Shown: one piece after another, positions 50,210 to 59,114 of the stretch
Layout of the letters: the number at the start of each line of letters is the position of its first letter
Numbering within the stretch: the first letter of the stretch is position 1
Assembly: GCA_020632875.1 (NCBI GenBank)
Contig: JACKET010000025.1
Span: 3,481 to 67,480, forward strand
Source of the DNA: Alphaproteobacteria bacterium
Lineage (GTDB): Bacteria; Myxococcota_A; UBA796; GCA-2862545
Direction of reading: 5' to 3'
Length of the DNA stretch: 64,000 nucleotides
The notes under the pieces: generated by a model
Told to the model about the DNA's origin: nothing
The model's database searches: none
What the model saw: the letters and a program-made list of their open reading frames with translations, nothing else
Translations under genes and position numbers: made by a program

Positions 50210-52357
50210 TCAGAATCCGTTGGAGACGGGGCCGTAGAGCGCGACGTCCCCTGCGGGGCCGGCCGGGCCGAGGGACTGGAGCCCGCCGTGCCCCTGGTAC
50301 CCGCCCACGTTGGGCAGGTGGACGCAGCGCTCGCCCGCCTCGCAGAGCAGGTTGTCGTTGCCCACGCCGTCCTGGCCGATCTCGCGGGCATGGACGAGCA
50401 GCATCGAGCGGCAGCCGCTCGCGGTCCACATGGCGCCCTGGAGGCTCGCGCAGGCGGCCTGATCCGCGGTCCAGCGGTGCGGGACCACGACCGCGTCGGC
50501 ATTCACGGGCACCTCGAGCAGGCCGCGCGCCACGGCGTCGGTCTCGCGCAGCGCCCAGTCCCACACCTGGCACGACGGGTTGGTGAGGTCGCAGTCGCCG
50601 CGCAGCGCGTTGTCGGGCAGCGGTGCGGCGCGGCCCCATCCCCGCCACGCCGTGTCCCACAGGATGCGCTCGTTCGCGAGGCTGTACGTCGCGAGCCCTG
50701 TCGCGTCGTCGTCCGGGTTCGCTGCGTCCGCCACGGCGCCCACGAAGCTCGTCGCGAGCGTCACACCGGTCGATTCGACGACCCCGGGCGTATCGGAGAA
50801 CGCGCTGCACGCGGTCGGCGTGACGCCCACCACGCAGAGCGCATCGAGCCCGCCGGTCTGGAATCGGCCCGACAGGGTGACCGCGCTGTTGGCGCTGCGC
50901 GAGGCTCCGATGCCCGCGACGCCCGTGCCCAGCCACTGATCCGTGAGGATGGCGTCGTGGAGCCGCACCCCGAGCGTGTCGTCGACCGTCACGCCGCGGA
51001 AGCCGTTGATGGAGGCGTACGCGAGCACGGTCGTGTCGTCGGCGTCGTTCAGCCAGAGCGAGTGCGAGCCGCTCGCGTTGGACGTGGCGCCCAGCAGGGC
51101 GTTCGAGTGGCCGCCGAGCACGTAGATGCCGACGTTGCTGTTCCCCACGACCACCGACGCCAGCACGTTGTCGTCGCCGTTCAGGCGGAGGCCCGAGGCG
51201 TGGCCCTGGAACACGGCCAGGCCCTCGAACAGGTTGTGGTGCGAGTTCGGGTCGACCTCCACGGGGTCGTTGGTGGTCGAGAATCGCGCGCCCTGGACGC
51301 GGTTGGCGCTCGACCCGACGAGCCTCAGGCTGCCGTCGCCGCGCACGTTGCGCACCACCGAGAACCGCGTGTCGTACAGGCGGATCACGAAGCTGTTCGT
51401 GCTGTCGAAGTCGCCTTCGAGCCACAGGAACCGCCGGCCCTGGTTGGGCGTGAGGTTCGACACGCCACCGAGCATCCGGGCCCCCGGCCCCGTGACCAGC
51501 GCCACGCGGTCGGCGGTGATCAGCGGTGACGCGGCGGTGTCCGACGGGATGACGTAGACCGTGCCGGCCGTGTTCAGCACCGAGACATTCGTCACGACCT
51601 GGACGGGGTTGTCGTGCCACGGCCCCGGCTCGGAGCTCGCGACCACGCCCGTGCCGTCTTCGACGACCAGGCGGTTGTCGCGCCACGCGAGGGCGGCGAA
51701 GTCGAGCAGGTCGGCGAGGCCCCTGCCCTCCTTCAGGCCCGTCGAGACGAAGCGGATGCCGCCATCGTCGACGCAGGACCACTGGAAGGCGTCGAGATCG
51801 TCGGTCGCCGTGAGGCCCGCGCAGGCCGTCGCACCCGGGACGGGCATCGCGAGCCACTCGCCGGCGTGGAGGCACGCGCTGTAGAACCCCGGCTCGGTGC
51901 CCGCGCACGCCGCCCCGGACGCGTCGAACGGCGTGGCGCCATCCGACACGACGTAGTCGTTCCAGTGCGCCGACCCGCCGCCGAACCAGGCCGTCACTGC
52001 GGGGGGCGGGACGGCCGTGTCGCCCGGAGAGCCCGTGTCGGACGCGGTGTCCGCGGGGGCGGCCGTGTCGGCGGCCGTGTCCGCATCGGAATCGGTGTCG
52101 GCGTCCGTATCGGTGTCCGAGTCGGAATCGGTGTCGGTGTCGGTGTCGGCGTCCGTGTCGGTGTCGGCGTCCGTGTCGGTGTCGGCGTCGCTGTCCGCGT
52201 CGGAATCCGTGTCTGCATCGGAATCCGTGTCCGCGTCGGAATCGGAGTCCGAGTCGGCGTCGGTGTCGGTGTCCGCGTCGCCGTCGGGCACGGTGTCGGT
52301 GTCTTCGACCCGACCCTTGCACCCGAGCGCGAGCAGCAGCGCGAACGTGAGACGCAT
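50210..52357 (-). CDS. Lipoprotein with long DTD linker and right-handed parallel beta-helix domain
   Basis: A 715-residue protein. Signal MRLTFALLLALGC (lipobox LALGC) then a Thr/Ser/Ala-Asp linker of about 80 residues. The body (about 130-590) shows short parallel-beta-helix-like rungs with Asn ladders and repeats: NRVQGARFSTTNDPVE, HHNLFEGLAVFQGHASGLRL, DDNVLASVVVGNSNVGIYVL, NALLGATSNASGSHSLWL, TTVLAYASINGFRGVTV. A Cys-rich C-terminus (CASLQGAMW, GCRSM, LLCEAGERC) follows. GGAGGT precedes the ATG. It lies 12 bp upstream of the VCBS gene on the same strand, so they are probably co-transcribed. A surface polysaccharide-binding role is possible. Confidence 0.75.
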   Translation of the reverse strand: MRLTFALLLALGCKGRVEDTDTVPDGDADTDTDADSDSDSDADTDSDADTDSDADSDADTDTDADTDTDADTDTDTDSDSDTDTDADTDSDADTAADTAAPADTASDTGSPGDTAVPPPAVTAWFGGGSAHWNDYVVSDGATPFDASGAACAGTEPGFYSACLHAGEWLAMPVPGATACAGLTATDDLDAFQWSCVDDGGIRFVSTGLKEGRGLADLLDFAALAWRDNRLVVEDGTGVVASSEPGPWHDNPVQVVTNVSVLNTAGTVYVIPSDTAASPLITADRVALVTGPGARMLGGVSNLTPNQGRRFLWLEGDFDSTNSFVIRLYDTRFSVVRNVRGDGSLRLVGSSANRVQGARFSTTNDPVEVDPNSHHNLFEGLAVFQGHASGLRLNGDDNVLASVVVGNSNVGIYVLGGHSNALLGATSNASGSHSLWLNDADDTTVLAYASINGFRGVTVDDTLGVRLHDAILTDQWLGTGVAGIGASRSANSAVTLSGRFQTGGLDALCVVGVTPTACSAFSDTPGVVESTGVTLATSFVGAVADAANPDDDATGLATYSLANERILWDTAWRGWGRAAPLPDNALRGDCDLTNPSCQVWDWALRETDAVARGLLEVPVNADAVVVPHRWTADQAACASLQGAMWTASGCRSMLLVHAREIGQDGVGNDNLLCEAGERCVHLPNVGGYQGHGGLQSLGPAGPAGDVALYGPVSNGF
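52050..52308 (-). repeat. Minisatellite coding the second DTD/DSD linker
   Basis: About 260 bp of 6-bp units (gtgtcg, gcgtcc, gaatcc, gtcgga on plus) encoding Asp alternating with Thr/Ser/Ala/Val. It is similar to the repeat at 48498 but placed right behind the lipid anchor rather than before a C-terminal anchor. Confidence 0.8.
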
Positions 52358-52560
52358 GCGACCTCCGCGGCCCGGTATAGCCGCTCAGCGCCCGCGGCGA
52401 GACGCGTTCGCCGATAGCGCCCGGCGCACCCGGGTCACCGGCGAGCTCGACCCCGCGGGTCGCGGCGTTCCAGGCCCACTCCCGAAGAAATTGTATCCGG
52501 TCGATATCCACCGGTGTACGGAGGGAATGAGGCATCCGCCTCAGGAGATCGACGAACGTC

Positions 52561-53133
52561 ATGATCCATCCCCACACGCGGCTGGCCCACATCGGCGAGC
52601 CCATCGGATTCGGCGTGGTCGCGACGCGCCCGATCCCCAAGGGAACCATCGTCTGGGTACGCGACCCGCTCGATCAGCGAATCCCCCGCGACCAGGCGCG
52701 CAGCCTCGGGCCGCTCTTCCGCGACGCGCTGCGCCACTACACCTTCTGGGAGGTCGAGCGCGGCGACCTCATCCTGTGCTGGGACCACGCCCGCTACGTG
52801 AACCACTCGTGCGAGGCGAACTGCCTCGGCGGCGGCTTCGAGTTCGAGATCGCCGTGCGCGACATCGAGCCGGGCGAAGAGCTCACCGACGACTACGCCA
52901 CCTTCGGCTATGCGTCCGAGCTGCCCTGTCAGTGCGGGGCGCCGACCTGCCGCGGCCTCGTGAAGCGCAGCGACGCGATGGAGATGGGCCCCGTGTGGGA
53001 CGCCCGTCTGATCGCCGCGATGGCCCGGCTCTCCGCGGTCGAGCAGCCGCTCTGGCCGCTGGTCGAAGACAAGGCCCGCGTCGACCAGGCGCTCCGCGAC
53101 CCGCGAAAGACGCCGCTGCACCGGGTCGCCTGA
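52561..53133 (+). CDS. SET-domain protein (lysine methyltransferase family)
   Basis: A 190-residue single SET domain. GFGVVATRPIPKGTIVW is the N-terminal SET strand; RYVNHSCEANCLGGGF is the SAM-binding NHSC motif; EELTDDYATFGY is the catalytic Tyr region (ELTxDY); CQCGAPTCRG is a post-SET zinc-Cys cluster. All are present, so activity is plausible. SET proteins are uncommon in bacteria and often acquired from eukaryotes; here the GC and codon use match the neighbours. The preceding 203-bp gap holds a possible promoter in its AT-richer end (TTGTATCC, GATATC). Substrate unknown. Confidence 0.85.
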   Translation: MIHPHTRLAHIGEPIGFGVVATRPIPKGTIVWVRDPLDQRIPRDQARSLGPLFRDALRHYTFWEVERGDLILCWDHARYVNHSCEANCLGGGFEFEIAVRDIEPGEELTDDYATFGYASELPCQCGAPTCRGLVKRSDAMEMGPVWDARLIAAMARLSAVEQPLWPLVEDKARVDQALRDPRKTPLHRVA

Positions 53134-53138
53134 GGCAC

Positions 53139-54449
53139 CTACGGGCAGAACGCCCGTACCGACGCGCTCCACCACGCCGCGTTCCACCGCGCGGACCCGT
53201 CGGGCTGCACGAGCAGGGCGGCGTGGAGCACGCCGTCGCGGTGGAGGAAGGTGCGCGCCGCGGCTCCCGGGATGCTCCCGAAGACCTCGGCCCCGTCGGT
53301 GTAGCCGGGAGGGCGCTCGACCGGGCCGTGCACGTCCCACGTCCCCGACCCCTCGCAGCGTGCGCCGAAGTACACCCACGGGCCCGGGTCGTCCTCGGTC
53401 TCCCACATCAGGAAGGCGTTCCCGTCGACGAGGACGAGCTTCGGCTGGCGATGCCGCGGGCCGGGCGGGTCGATCACGCTCGCACGCCACGGCTCCTCGT
53501 CGAGGCACTCGCCCGTGCACTCCCAGAGCAGCAGCTCGTCGCGGTTGGTGGAGCTCGCCGCGGCCACGGCGTAGTGGTCGCCCTCCACCGCCACCGCCGG
53601 GAAGTTGGCGCCCTCGTGGCCCGGCGGGAACCCGAGGTCGAACGGACGCCCGACCTCCCAGCCGTCCGGACCGAGCCGGTCCATGCGCGCCTGGATCGCG
53701 TCCCCGTCGGGCTCCGAGTGCCACACCGACAAGCGCCGCCCGTCGGATCCGAACCCGAAGTCGCAGTGGTCCTGCACGCCCGCGGCGTCGGCGACGGCCT
53801 CGAGTGGCCGCGTGTTCCAGGCCTCGGCGCCCGCGCGGGTCTTCACGAAGACGTCCTGCTCGGGCTCGTCGTCGTACGCGGTGACGCACAGGTGGTCGGT
53901 GGCGAGCACGGGGTCGCGGTCGACGTGCGCGCGACCGAAGCGCAGCCCGAGCCCCGGCGGGTCGACCCGCACACGCGAGACCGGCGCGGCCAGGTCGGTG
54001 CGCGACTGGGTGATCAGCTCGAGCTGGGGACGCGTCTGGAGCACGTTCTGCTTCGCGACGACCTGCACCGTCGCGTCGCCGTCGTCCACGAGGATGGCCG
54101 GGTAGTGGCCGGTGAGCGGTGTGAGGCGCGATTCGCTCACGACCTTCGCGGCCAACGCGGTCCCGTCCCACCGGATCAGGTCGACGTCGGCGCGGCCGAG
54201 CGCCCAGGTCGCGTGCTCCACGGCGATCCAGATCTCGTCGTCTGCCGCGGCGATCGACACGGTGAACCCCGTGCGCCCCGACGACGCGAGGTCGCGGACC
54301 TCGACGGAGTGCGGCTCCACCAGCGCCTCGCCCGTGTCGGCCGTCGCGACGGGCACCGCCGTGTCACCGGTCTCCTCGGGTTCGGGCGTCGGCACGGGCG
54401 GTGTGGACGGGGGGCCCGGGCACCCGATCAGTCCGGCCAGCACGAGCAC
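53139..54449 (-). CDS. Beta-propeller-like exported lipoprotein
   Basis: A 436-residue protein. The GTG start follows GGAGG; signal MLVLAGLIGC (lipobox LIGC), then a Pro/Thr linker with ETGDTAVPVATADTGEA. The body is made of beta repeats with aromatic turns (DDEIWIAVEHATW, GDHYAVAAASS, GNAFLMWETEDDPG, GVLHAALLVQPDG), suggesting a six- or seven-bladed propeller. Two Cys pairs (CTGECLDE and others) may be disulfides. It ends 5 bp from the convergent SET gene. No family recognised. Confidence 0.65.
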   Translation of the reverse strand: MLVLAGLIGCPGPPSTPPVPTPEPEETGDTAVPVATADTGEALVEPHSVEVRDLASSGRTGFTVSIAAADDEIWIAVEHATWALGRADVDLIRWDGTALAAKVVSESRLTPLTGHYPAILVDDGDATVQVVAKQNVLQTRPQLELITQSRTDLAAPVSRVRVDPPGLGLRFGRAHVDRDPVLATDHLCVTAYDDEPEQDVFVKTRAGAEAWNTRPLEAVADAAGVQDHCDFGFGSDGRRLSVWHSEPDGDAIQARMDRLGPDGWEVGRPFDLGFPPGHEGANFPAVAVEGDHYAVAAASSTNRDELLLWECTGECLDEEPWRASVIDPPGPRHRQPKLVLVDGNAFLMWETEDDPGPWVYFGARCEGSGTWDVHGPVERPPGYTDGAEVFGSIPGAAARTFLHRDGVLHAALLVQPDGSARWNAAWWSASVRAFCP

Positions 54450-54550
54450 AGACGCCTCCCCCGGCTCCAGCGCCGTCGCCGCAGCCTATCCGGCGGCGGC
54501 GCCACTCGCCCGGAGCGGGCGCAGAGCGTCTCGAATCGATTCAGTGTGAT

Positions 54551-55129
54551 TCAGCTCGCCGAACCCTTCTGACGCGGCTGCGGCGCCGAGCCGAACCGCG
54601 CGAGCACGACCCGAACGAGCGTGACCGCGAACCACACGAGCGGCGCGCCGTGCATCACGAGGTCGAACCAGTCCATCGCGCCCATGCCGACGGCCCCGCC
54701 GGCCACCCAGCGGATCTTGCCGACGATGTGGGGCTCGGGCGTCAGCGGCGCCAGACCGAGCGTGAGGGACAGCATGAGCGGGATGGCGAGGGCCCCGAGC
54801 TCGGGCCCGGCGCCCGCCTTCGACGACCAGGCCGTCATCGGGCCGAGATCGACGGCCTTCTCGAAGCCGGCGCCCTTCAGGATGCGCACCGCCGACGCGC
54901 TGCGCGCCCCGGAGCGGCAGTACACCACCACAGCCTTGTTCCGGTCGAGCTCGCCGACCCGCGACTGGAGCGCGTGCACGGGGATGTTCCGCGCGCCCTT
55001 CAGGTGGCCGGAATCGAACTCGGACGGGGTGCGCACATCGAGCAGGACGGCGCCTTCCTCCACCATCCCCTGGGCTTCTTCGCCCGACACGCGGGCGGCG
55101 CCTCCACCGAACAACGAGAGCAGGGACAT
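54551..55129 (-). CDS. Rhodanese-domain protein fused to a membrane domain
   Basis: A 192-residue protein. Residues 10-105 are a rhodanese domain (VLLDVRTPSEFDSGHLKGA, active-site CRSGARSASA with Cys at the usual place). About 120-185 contain two or three membrane-spanning stretches (ALAIPLMLSLTLGLA; IRWVAGGAVGMGAM; LVWFAVTLVRVVL). GGAGGT precedes the ATG. It probably transfers sulfane sulfur in the cytoplasm at the membrane; fused rhodanese-membrane forms occur in several bacteria. It lies 40 bp downstream of the Cys-rich lipoprotein gene on the same strand. Confidence 0.8.
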   Translation of the reverse strand: MSLLSLFGGGAARVSGEEAQGMVEEGAVLLDVRTPSEFDSGHLKGARNIPVHALQSRVGELDRNKAVVVYCRSGARSASAVRILKGAGFEKAVDLGPMTAWSSKAGAGPELGALAIPLMLSLTLGLAPLTPEPHIVGKIRWVAGGAVGMGAMDWFDLVMHGAPLVWFAVTLVRVVLARFGSAPQPRQKGSAS

Positions 55130-55169
55130 CGGGACCTCCGACCGGCGCCAGTGCAATGCGCGTGCCGGA

Positions 55170-55793
55170 CTATCCCTGCCCGCAGTCGGTGAACAGGCAC
55201 GACGCCGGCGTCTGCTCGCACAGGTCTTCGCCGGCGTTCAGGATGTCGAGCTGGCAGTCGATGATCTGGCCGAGCGTGCCGCAGCCGCCGAACCCGAACC
55301 CCGCGCAGGCGTCGGGGATGGGCTCGAAGGCGATGGGCCCGTCTTCGCACTCGATGCTGAAGGCCTCGTAGTCGTTCGTGACCGCGCAGACCGCGAGGAT
55401 GTCGCTCTCCTGCATCGACTCCAGCGCGAGCCCGCCGTCGAGGCCGAGTGCCGCGCTCCACAGGTGCAGGCCGCACGCCTCGAGGGGCGCACACGCATCG
55501 GAGCCCACCTGCAGGGTGCAGGCATCGGCGGCGATCGACGTCTGGCACGCCTCCCACTGCTCGACGGTGACCTCGCACGCGTCCGCGGGGAACCACGTGG
55601 CGGCGCACGTCTCGTGGGCCAGGGGCTCGACGCGCACCGGGATGACGAGCCCGCAGTCGGCGAGCACCGCTTCGCTCACGCCATAGGCGTCTTCGCAGAG
55701 GGCGGCGCGGTCGACGTCGTCGAGCGCGACCAGCGGCGTATCGGGGCCGTACGGCCGGCATGCGAGGAGGAAGAGCGGGAGGATCCGGGTCAC
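55170..55793 (-). CDS. Cys-rich exported lipoprotein
   Basis: A 207-residue protein from a GTG after GGAG. Signal MTRILPLFLLAC (lipobox LLAC). The mature part has about sixteen cysteines in pairs (ALCEDAYG, LADCGLV, ETCAATW, DACEVTVE, LCEQTPASCLFTDCGQG), suggesting many disulfides. No enzymatic motif. It may be the first gene of a pair with the rhodanese gene. Family unknown. Confidence 0.6.
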   Translation of the reverse strand: MTRILPLFLLACRPYGPDTPLVALDDVDRAALCEDAYGVSEAVLADCGLVIPVRVEPLAHETCAATWFPADACEVTVEQWEACQTSIAADACTLQVGSDACAPLEACGLHLWSAALGLDGGLALESMQESDILAVCAVTNDYEAFSIECEDGPIAFEPIPDACAGFGFGGCGTLGQIIDCQLDILNAGEDLCEQTPASCLFTDCGQG

Positions 55794-55836
55794 ACGAGCT
55801 CCGTTGCAGGTGCCTATGATCACCTGAGGAGGACCG

Positions 55837-56397
55837 ATGTTGGCGATGATTCTCGCGGCCCTGGCCGCCCCGCCGTCGTCCCACCTGAAGGGCGCCAGCG
55901 GAGAGCTGGTGTGGGAGATCGAAGCACGCGACGGCGGCGTCCACGTCGAGGGGCGCTCGCCGAAGTGGCGCGTCGTGCACGAGGCCGCGGCCGACCTCTC
56001 GCCCCGCCACACCGAGCGCACGGTCGACGGGCAGACCACGGTGGTCGACTACACCGCGCAGGGCGCGACGGTCACGTTCCCCGGCGGCCGCACGGTGGTG
56101 ATCGAGACCCCCGGCATCTGGGACGGCGACACGCTCGACGTCCGGCTCGGTCAGGCCTACGCCGACGGGCGTCCGGCGCAGGTCTTCAAGGCCGTCGACA
56201 CGGCGAGCGGCAAGGTCTACCGGTTCGACAGCCAGCTCGTCGGTCCCGACCAGTGCGGCGCGCAGGCCTGCGGGCACGTGCTCGTGCAGCTGACCGGGAT
56301 GCTGCGCGCGCTCGGGCCGAGCTTCCACTACTGGTTCGCGGCCGACGGCCGGTTACTCCGCTTCGAGGGGCCCGCCGGCGAGTTCCGCGCCGAGTAG
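55837..56397 (+). CDS. Exported hypothetical protein
   Basis: A 186-residue protein. The N-terminus MLAMILAALAAPPSS is a short signal peptide. The rest is an antiparallel beta domain (ELVWEIEARDGGVHVEG; TTVVDYTAQGATVTFPGG; VFKAVDTASGKVYRFDSQLV) like DUF6134-type or beta-clam exported proteins. Ribosome site GAGG upstream of the ATG. Divergent from the Cys-rich lipoprotein. It precedes ctaA by 107 bp. No function recognised. Confidence 0.6.
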   Translation: MLAMILAALAAPPSSHLKGASGELVWEIEARDGGVHVEGRSPKWRVVHEAAADLSPRHTERTVDGQTTVVDYTAQGATVTFPGGRTVVIETPGIWDGDTLDVRLGQAYADGRPAQVFKAVDTASGKVYRFDSQLVGPDQCGAQACGHVLVQLTGMLRALGPSFHYWFAADGRLLRFEGPAGEFRAE

Positions 56398-56504
56398 GCA
56401 GCGGCGGATGGCGGGCGGGCGGAGCAACCACCGGTTGCGTTGCTCCGGCGCCTCGCCGGGCTAGGTGGGCAGACCGGGCGACCCACGTCCGGGAGGGAGG
56501 CTCC

Positions 56505-57416
56505 GTGCGCTCCAACCGACTGTCCACGCTCGCGTTCGCCCTGGTCGCCACGACCTGGGGCCTGCTGGTGTTCGGCGCGTCCGTACGGGTGCACGGTGCC
56601 GGGCTCGCCTGCCCCGACTGGCCGCTGTGCTTCGGGCAGGTCGTCCCCGCGATCGACTTCGGCGTCGCGTTCGAGTTCGGCCACCGCGTCGTGGCCGGCG
56701 TCGTCAGCCTGTGGTTCCTCGCGCTCGGCGGCCTGATGTGGCGCCGCGGCGTCAGCGGCTCGCTCCAGGCGATGTGGGGCTTCGGTCTCTTCGTGCTGGG
56801 CGTGCAGATCGTGCTCGGCGGGCTCACCGTGCTCGAGCTCCTCGCCGAGTGGACCGTCACGAGCCACCTGCTGGCCGGCAACACCTTCTGCCTGTCCGTG
56901 CTCCTCGTCGCGCTCGGCCTTCGCGCCGAAGAAGACGGCTGGCCCGCCCTCGAGCCCGTGTCGCTCGTGCAGCGCGTCGCGGCCGCTGGCATGGCGATGC
57001 TCCTGCCCGTGCAGCTCGCGCTCGGCGGCCTCGTCAGCAGCAGCTACGCGGGGCTCGTCTGCCCGAGCTGGCCGTCGTGCGCAGGGGGCGTCTGGTTCCC
57101 CACGTTCGAGGGGCTCGTCGGGCTGCAGCTCTCGCACCGCCTCGTGGGCTACGCGCTCGCCGGCGTGGCACTCGCCGCGTTCACCACCTCGGTGGGTCAC
57201 CGCCGGCTCCGCGCTCCGACCGCCCTGATCCTCGCCCTCGTGCTGGTGCAGATCGGGCTCGGCGTCGCGAACGTGCTCACCCGCCTGCCGGTCGAGGTCA
57301 CCCTCGCGCACACGGGCGTGGCGGCGTGGCTCGTGCTCGCCACCACGTGGCTGAACTGGCGCGCCTTCCGCGCTCCCCTTTCCCACCCGGCCCTGCAGCC
57401 GGCGGAGGCCCGATGA
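56505..57416 (+). CDS. ctaA: Haem A synthase
   Basis: A 303-residue COX15/CtaA membrane protein with about eight helices. It oxidises the methyl of haem O to make haem A for the aa3 oxidase. Motifs: FGASVRVHGAGLACPDWPLCFG, EFGHRVVAGVV, TSHLLAGN, GLVSSSYAGLVCPSWPSC, SHRLVGYAL, and the late TLAHTG. The four haem-ligand histidines (EFGH, SHL, SHR, AHT) and the cysteine pairs are present. GTG start after GGGAGG. Overlaps ctaB by ATGA, forming an operon with surf1. Confidence 0.93.
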   Translation: MRSNRLSTLAFALVATTWGLLVFGASVRVHGAGLACPDWPLCFGQVVPAIDFGVAFEFGHRVVAGVVSLWFLALGGLMWRRGVSGSLQAMWGFGLFVLGVQIVLGGLTVLELLAEWTVTSHLLAGNTFCLSVLLVALGLRAEEDGWPALEPVSLVQRVAAAGMAMLLPVQLALGGLVSSSYAGLVCPSWPSCAGGVWFPTFEGLVGLQLSHRLVGYALAGVALAAFTTSVGHRRLRAPTALILALVLVQIGLGVANVLTRLPVEVTLAHTGVAAWLVLATTWLNWRAFRAPLSHPALQPAEAR

Positions 57417-58336
57417 GCCAGACCAGCGCACCGGTCGCCGAGCGCCTCGAAGCGACCGCCTCCTGGCGCGATTCCGTTCGGCTCTACGTCGACATCACGC
57501 GGCCGCGTGTCATGGCCCTGGTCGTGTTCACCGCGCTCCCCGCCCTGCTGCTCGGCAAGACCGCCTGGCCGTCGCTCTCCGAGGCCTTCTGGGTGCTGCT
57601 CGGCACGGCCTTCGCGGGGGGTGCGTCCAGCGCCTTCAACGCGCTCGTCGAGCGCGACGCCGACGCGCGGATGGCCCGCACCCGCCGGCGTCCCCTGCCC
57701 GCTGCCAGCGTCGCGCCCCGCGCCGTGTTCGCGTACGGCGTGCTGCTGACGCTCGGCTCGAGCGTCATCCTGTACGCCGTGGGCGGCGTGTGGCCGATGC
57801 TCATCGCGCTCGCGACCATCGTGTTCTACGTGGCGGTCTACACGCTCTACCTGAAGCCCCGCACGCCGCAGAACATCGTGATCGGCGGGGCGGCCGGCAG
57901 TACGGCCCCGCTCATCGCCAGCGCCGCGATGGATGGCTCGGTGAGCCTCGGCGCGTGGATCCTGTTCCTCATCATCTTCCTGTGGACCCCGCCCCACGTC
58001 TGGGCCATCGCCATCTTCCGCAAGCGCGAGTACGAGGCGGCCGGCTTCCCGATGATGCCGTCGGTCGTCGGCGACCAGCCCACGCGGTGGCGCAGCCTCG
58101 GCTACACCCTGCTGCTGGTGCCCGTCACCCTCGCACCGTGGGCGCTCGGCTACCTCAGCGCGCTCTACGGCGTCGCGGCCGTGGGCCTCGCGGTCTACTT
58201 CACGGCCGTGGTCGTGCGGTCGATGCAGCTGCAGAGCCCGAAGTACGACTACAAGGTGTTCAAGCACTCCATCGTGTACCTGTCGCTGCTGTTCCTCGTG
58301 ATGTTCGTGGACGTGGCGCTGCTCGGGGTGAGCTGA
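57413..58336 (+). CDS. ctaB: Protoheme IX farnesyltransferase (haem O synthase)
   Basis: A 307-residue UbiA-family membrane enzyme adding farnesyl to protohaem. The first Asp-rich motif NALVERDADARMARTRRRPL (NxxxDxxxD, metal-diphosphate binding) is followed by YTLYLKPRTPQNIVIGG, WTPPHVWAIAIF and KREYEAAGFPMMP. About nine hydrophobic stretches. Starts in ATGA overlap with ctaA. Confidence 0.95.
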   Translation: MSQTSAPVAERLEATASWRDSVRLYVDITRPRVMALVVFTALPALLLGKTAWPSLSEAFWVLLGTAFAGGASSAFNALVERDADARMARTRRRPLPAASVAPRAVFAYGVLLTLGSSVILYAVGGVWPMLIALATIVFYVAVYTLYLKPRTPQNIVIGGAAGSTAPLIASAAMDGSVSLGAWILFLIIFLWTPPHVWAIAIFRKREYEAAGFPMMPSVVGDQPTRWRSLGYTLLLVPVTLAPWALGYLSALYGVAAVGLAVYFTAVVVRSMQLQSPKYDYKVFKHSIVYLSLLFLVMFVDVALLGVS

Positions 58337-58343
58337 CCTCGCC

Positions 58344-59114
58344 GTGGGGTTCCGGCCTTCCGCGATCTCGACCGTGACGGTGCTGGTGGGCATGGGCCTC
58401 ACCATCCGGCTCGGCTTCTGGCAGCTCTCCCGGTACGAGTCGAAAGAGACGATGCTCCAGGAGCGCCGCGACCAGCACGCGCTCGCACCGCTCGACTCCC
58501 TCGACGGGGCCCCGAGCGACGGGTTCCGCCGGGTACGGCTGTCCGGCCACTACCGTCCCGAAGCCGCCGTGGTCTCGGGTGGCATCCCGTTCGGCCGCAA
58601 CGGGTACGCGGTCATCGCGGTGCTCGACCTCGACACGGGGGGTAGCGTCCTCGTCCAGCGGGGCTGGATCCCCGCCGACGACTGGGCGCCCTACCGCACA
58701 CAAGACACCGCTCCACGCGCGGTCGAGGGCATCCTCCACACCATCGAGGGCCCGCCCGACGTGCAGCCCGTGCAGGACGTGCGCACGGGGCTCCCGCTGT
58801 GGCCCCTCGAGCGCGAGGCCTTCCTCGGCGTGCTGAGCCGCGGCGTCCGCATCCCGTGGTCGAGCCTCGTCCGCGACATCCCCGGCGTGAATCCGGCGGT
58901 AGCGGTCATCGAGGGCCCCGAGCTCCCCGACGCCGAGGCGCGCAAGACCAACCGCCTGCCCGCGCCGGGCTACGTCATCGAGCAGAAGACGTTCCACCAC
59001 CTCGAGTACGCCGTGCAGTGGTTCAGCTTCGCCGGGATCATGGCGGTCATCTGGGGCATCGTCGGCTGGCGCCGCGCGAGGCTTCCGCAGGCGACCGCTT
59101 CGTCTCAGACCTGA
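58344..59114 (+). CDS. surf1: SURF1-family cytochrome oxidase assembly protein
   Basis: A 256-residue protein with a helix at each end and a periplasmic beta domain between. N-terminal LGFWQLSRYESKE and C-terminal HHLEYAVQWFSFAGI match SURF1/SHY1 signatures. Helps haem A insertion or assembly of subunit I. GTG start 7 bp after ctaB. Overlaps the convergent CPVC gene by 10 bp. Confidence 0.88.
   Translation: MGFRPSAISTVTVLVGMGLTIRLGFWQLSRYESKETMLQERRDQHALAPLDSLDGAPSDGFRRVRLSGHYRPEAAVVSGGIPFGRNGYAVIAVLDLDTGGSVLVQRGWIPADDWAPYRTQDTAPRAVEGILHTIEGPPDVQPVQDVRTGLPLWPLEREAFLGVLSRGVRIPWSSLVRDIPGVNPAVAVIEGPELPDAEARKTNRLPAPGYVIEQKTFHHLEYAVQWFSFAGIMAVIWGIVGWRRARLPQATASSQT

Noticed and set aside
48498..52308. 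Possible CRISPR or other array made by the repeated GTGTCG/GCGTCG units
   Set aside because: Six-base units without spacers, in frame inside two exported-protein genes; they encode DTD linkers.
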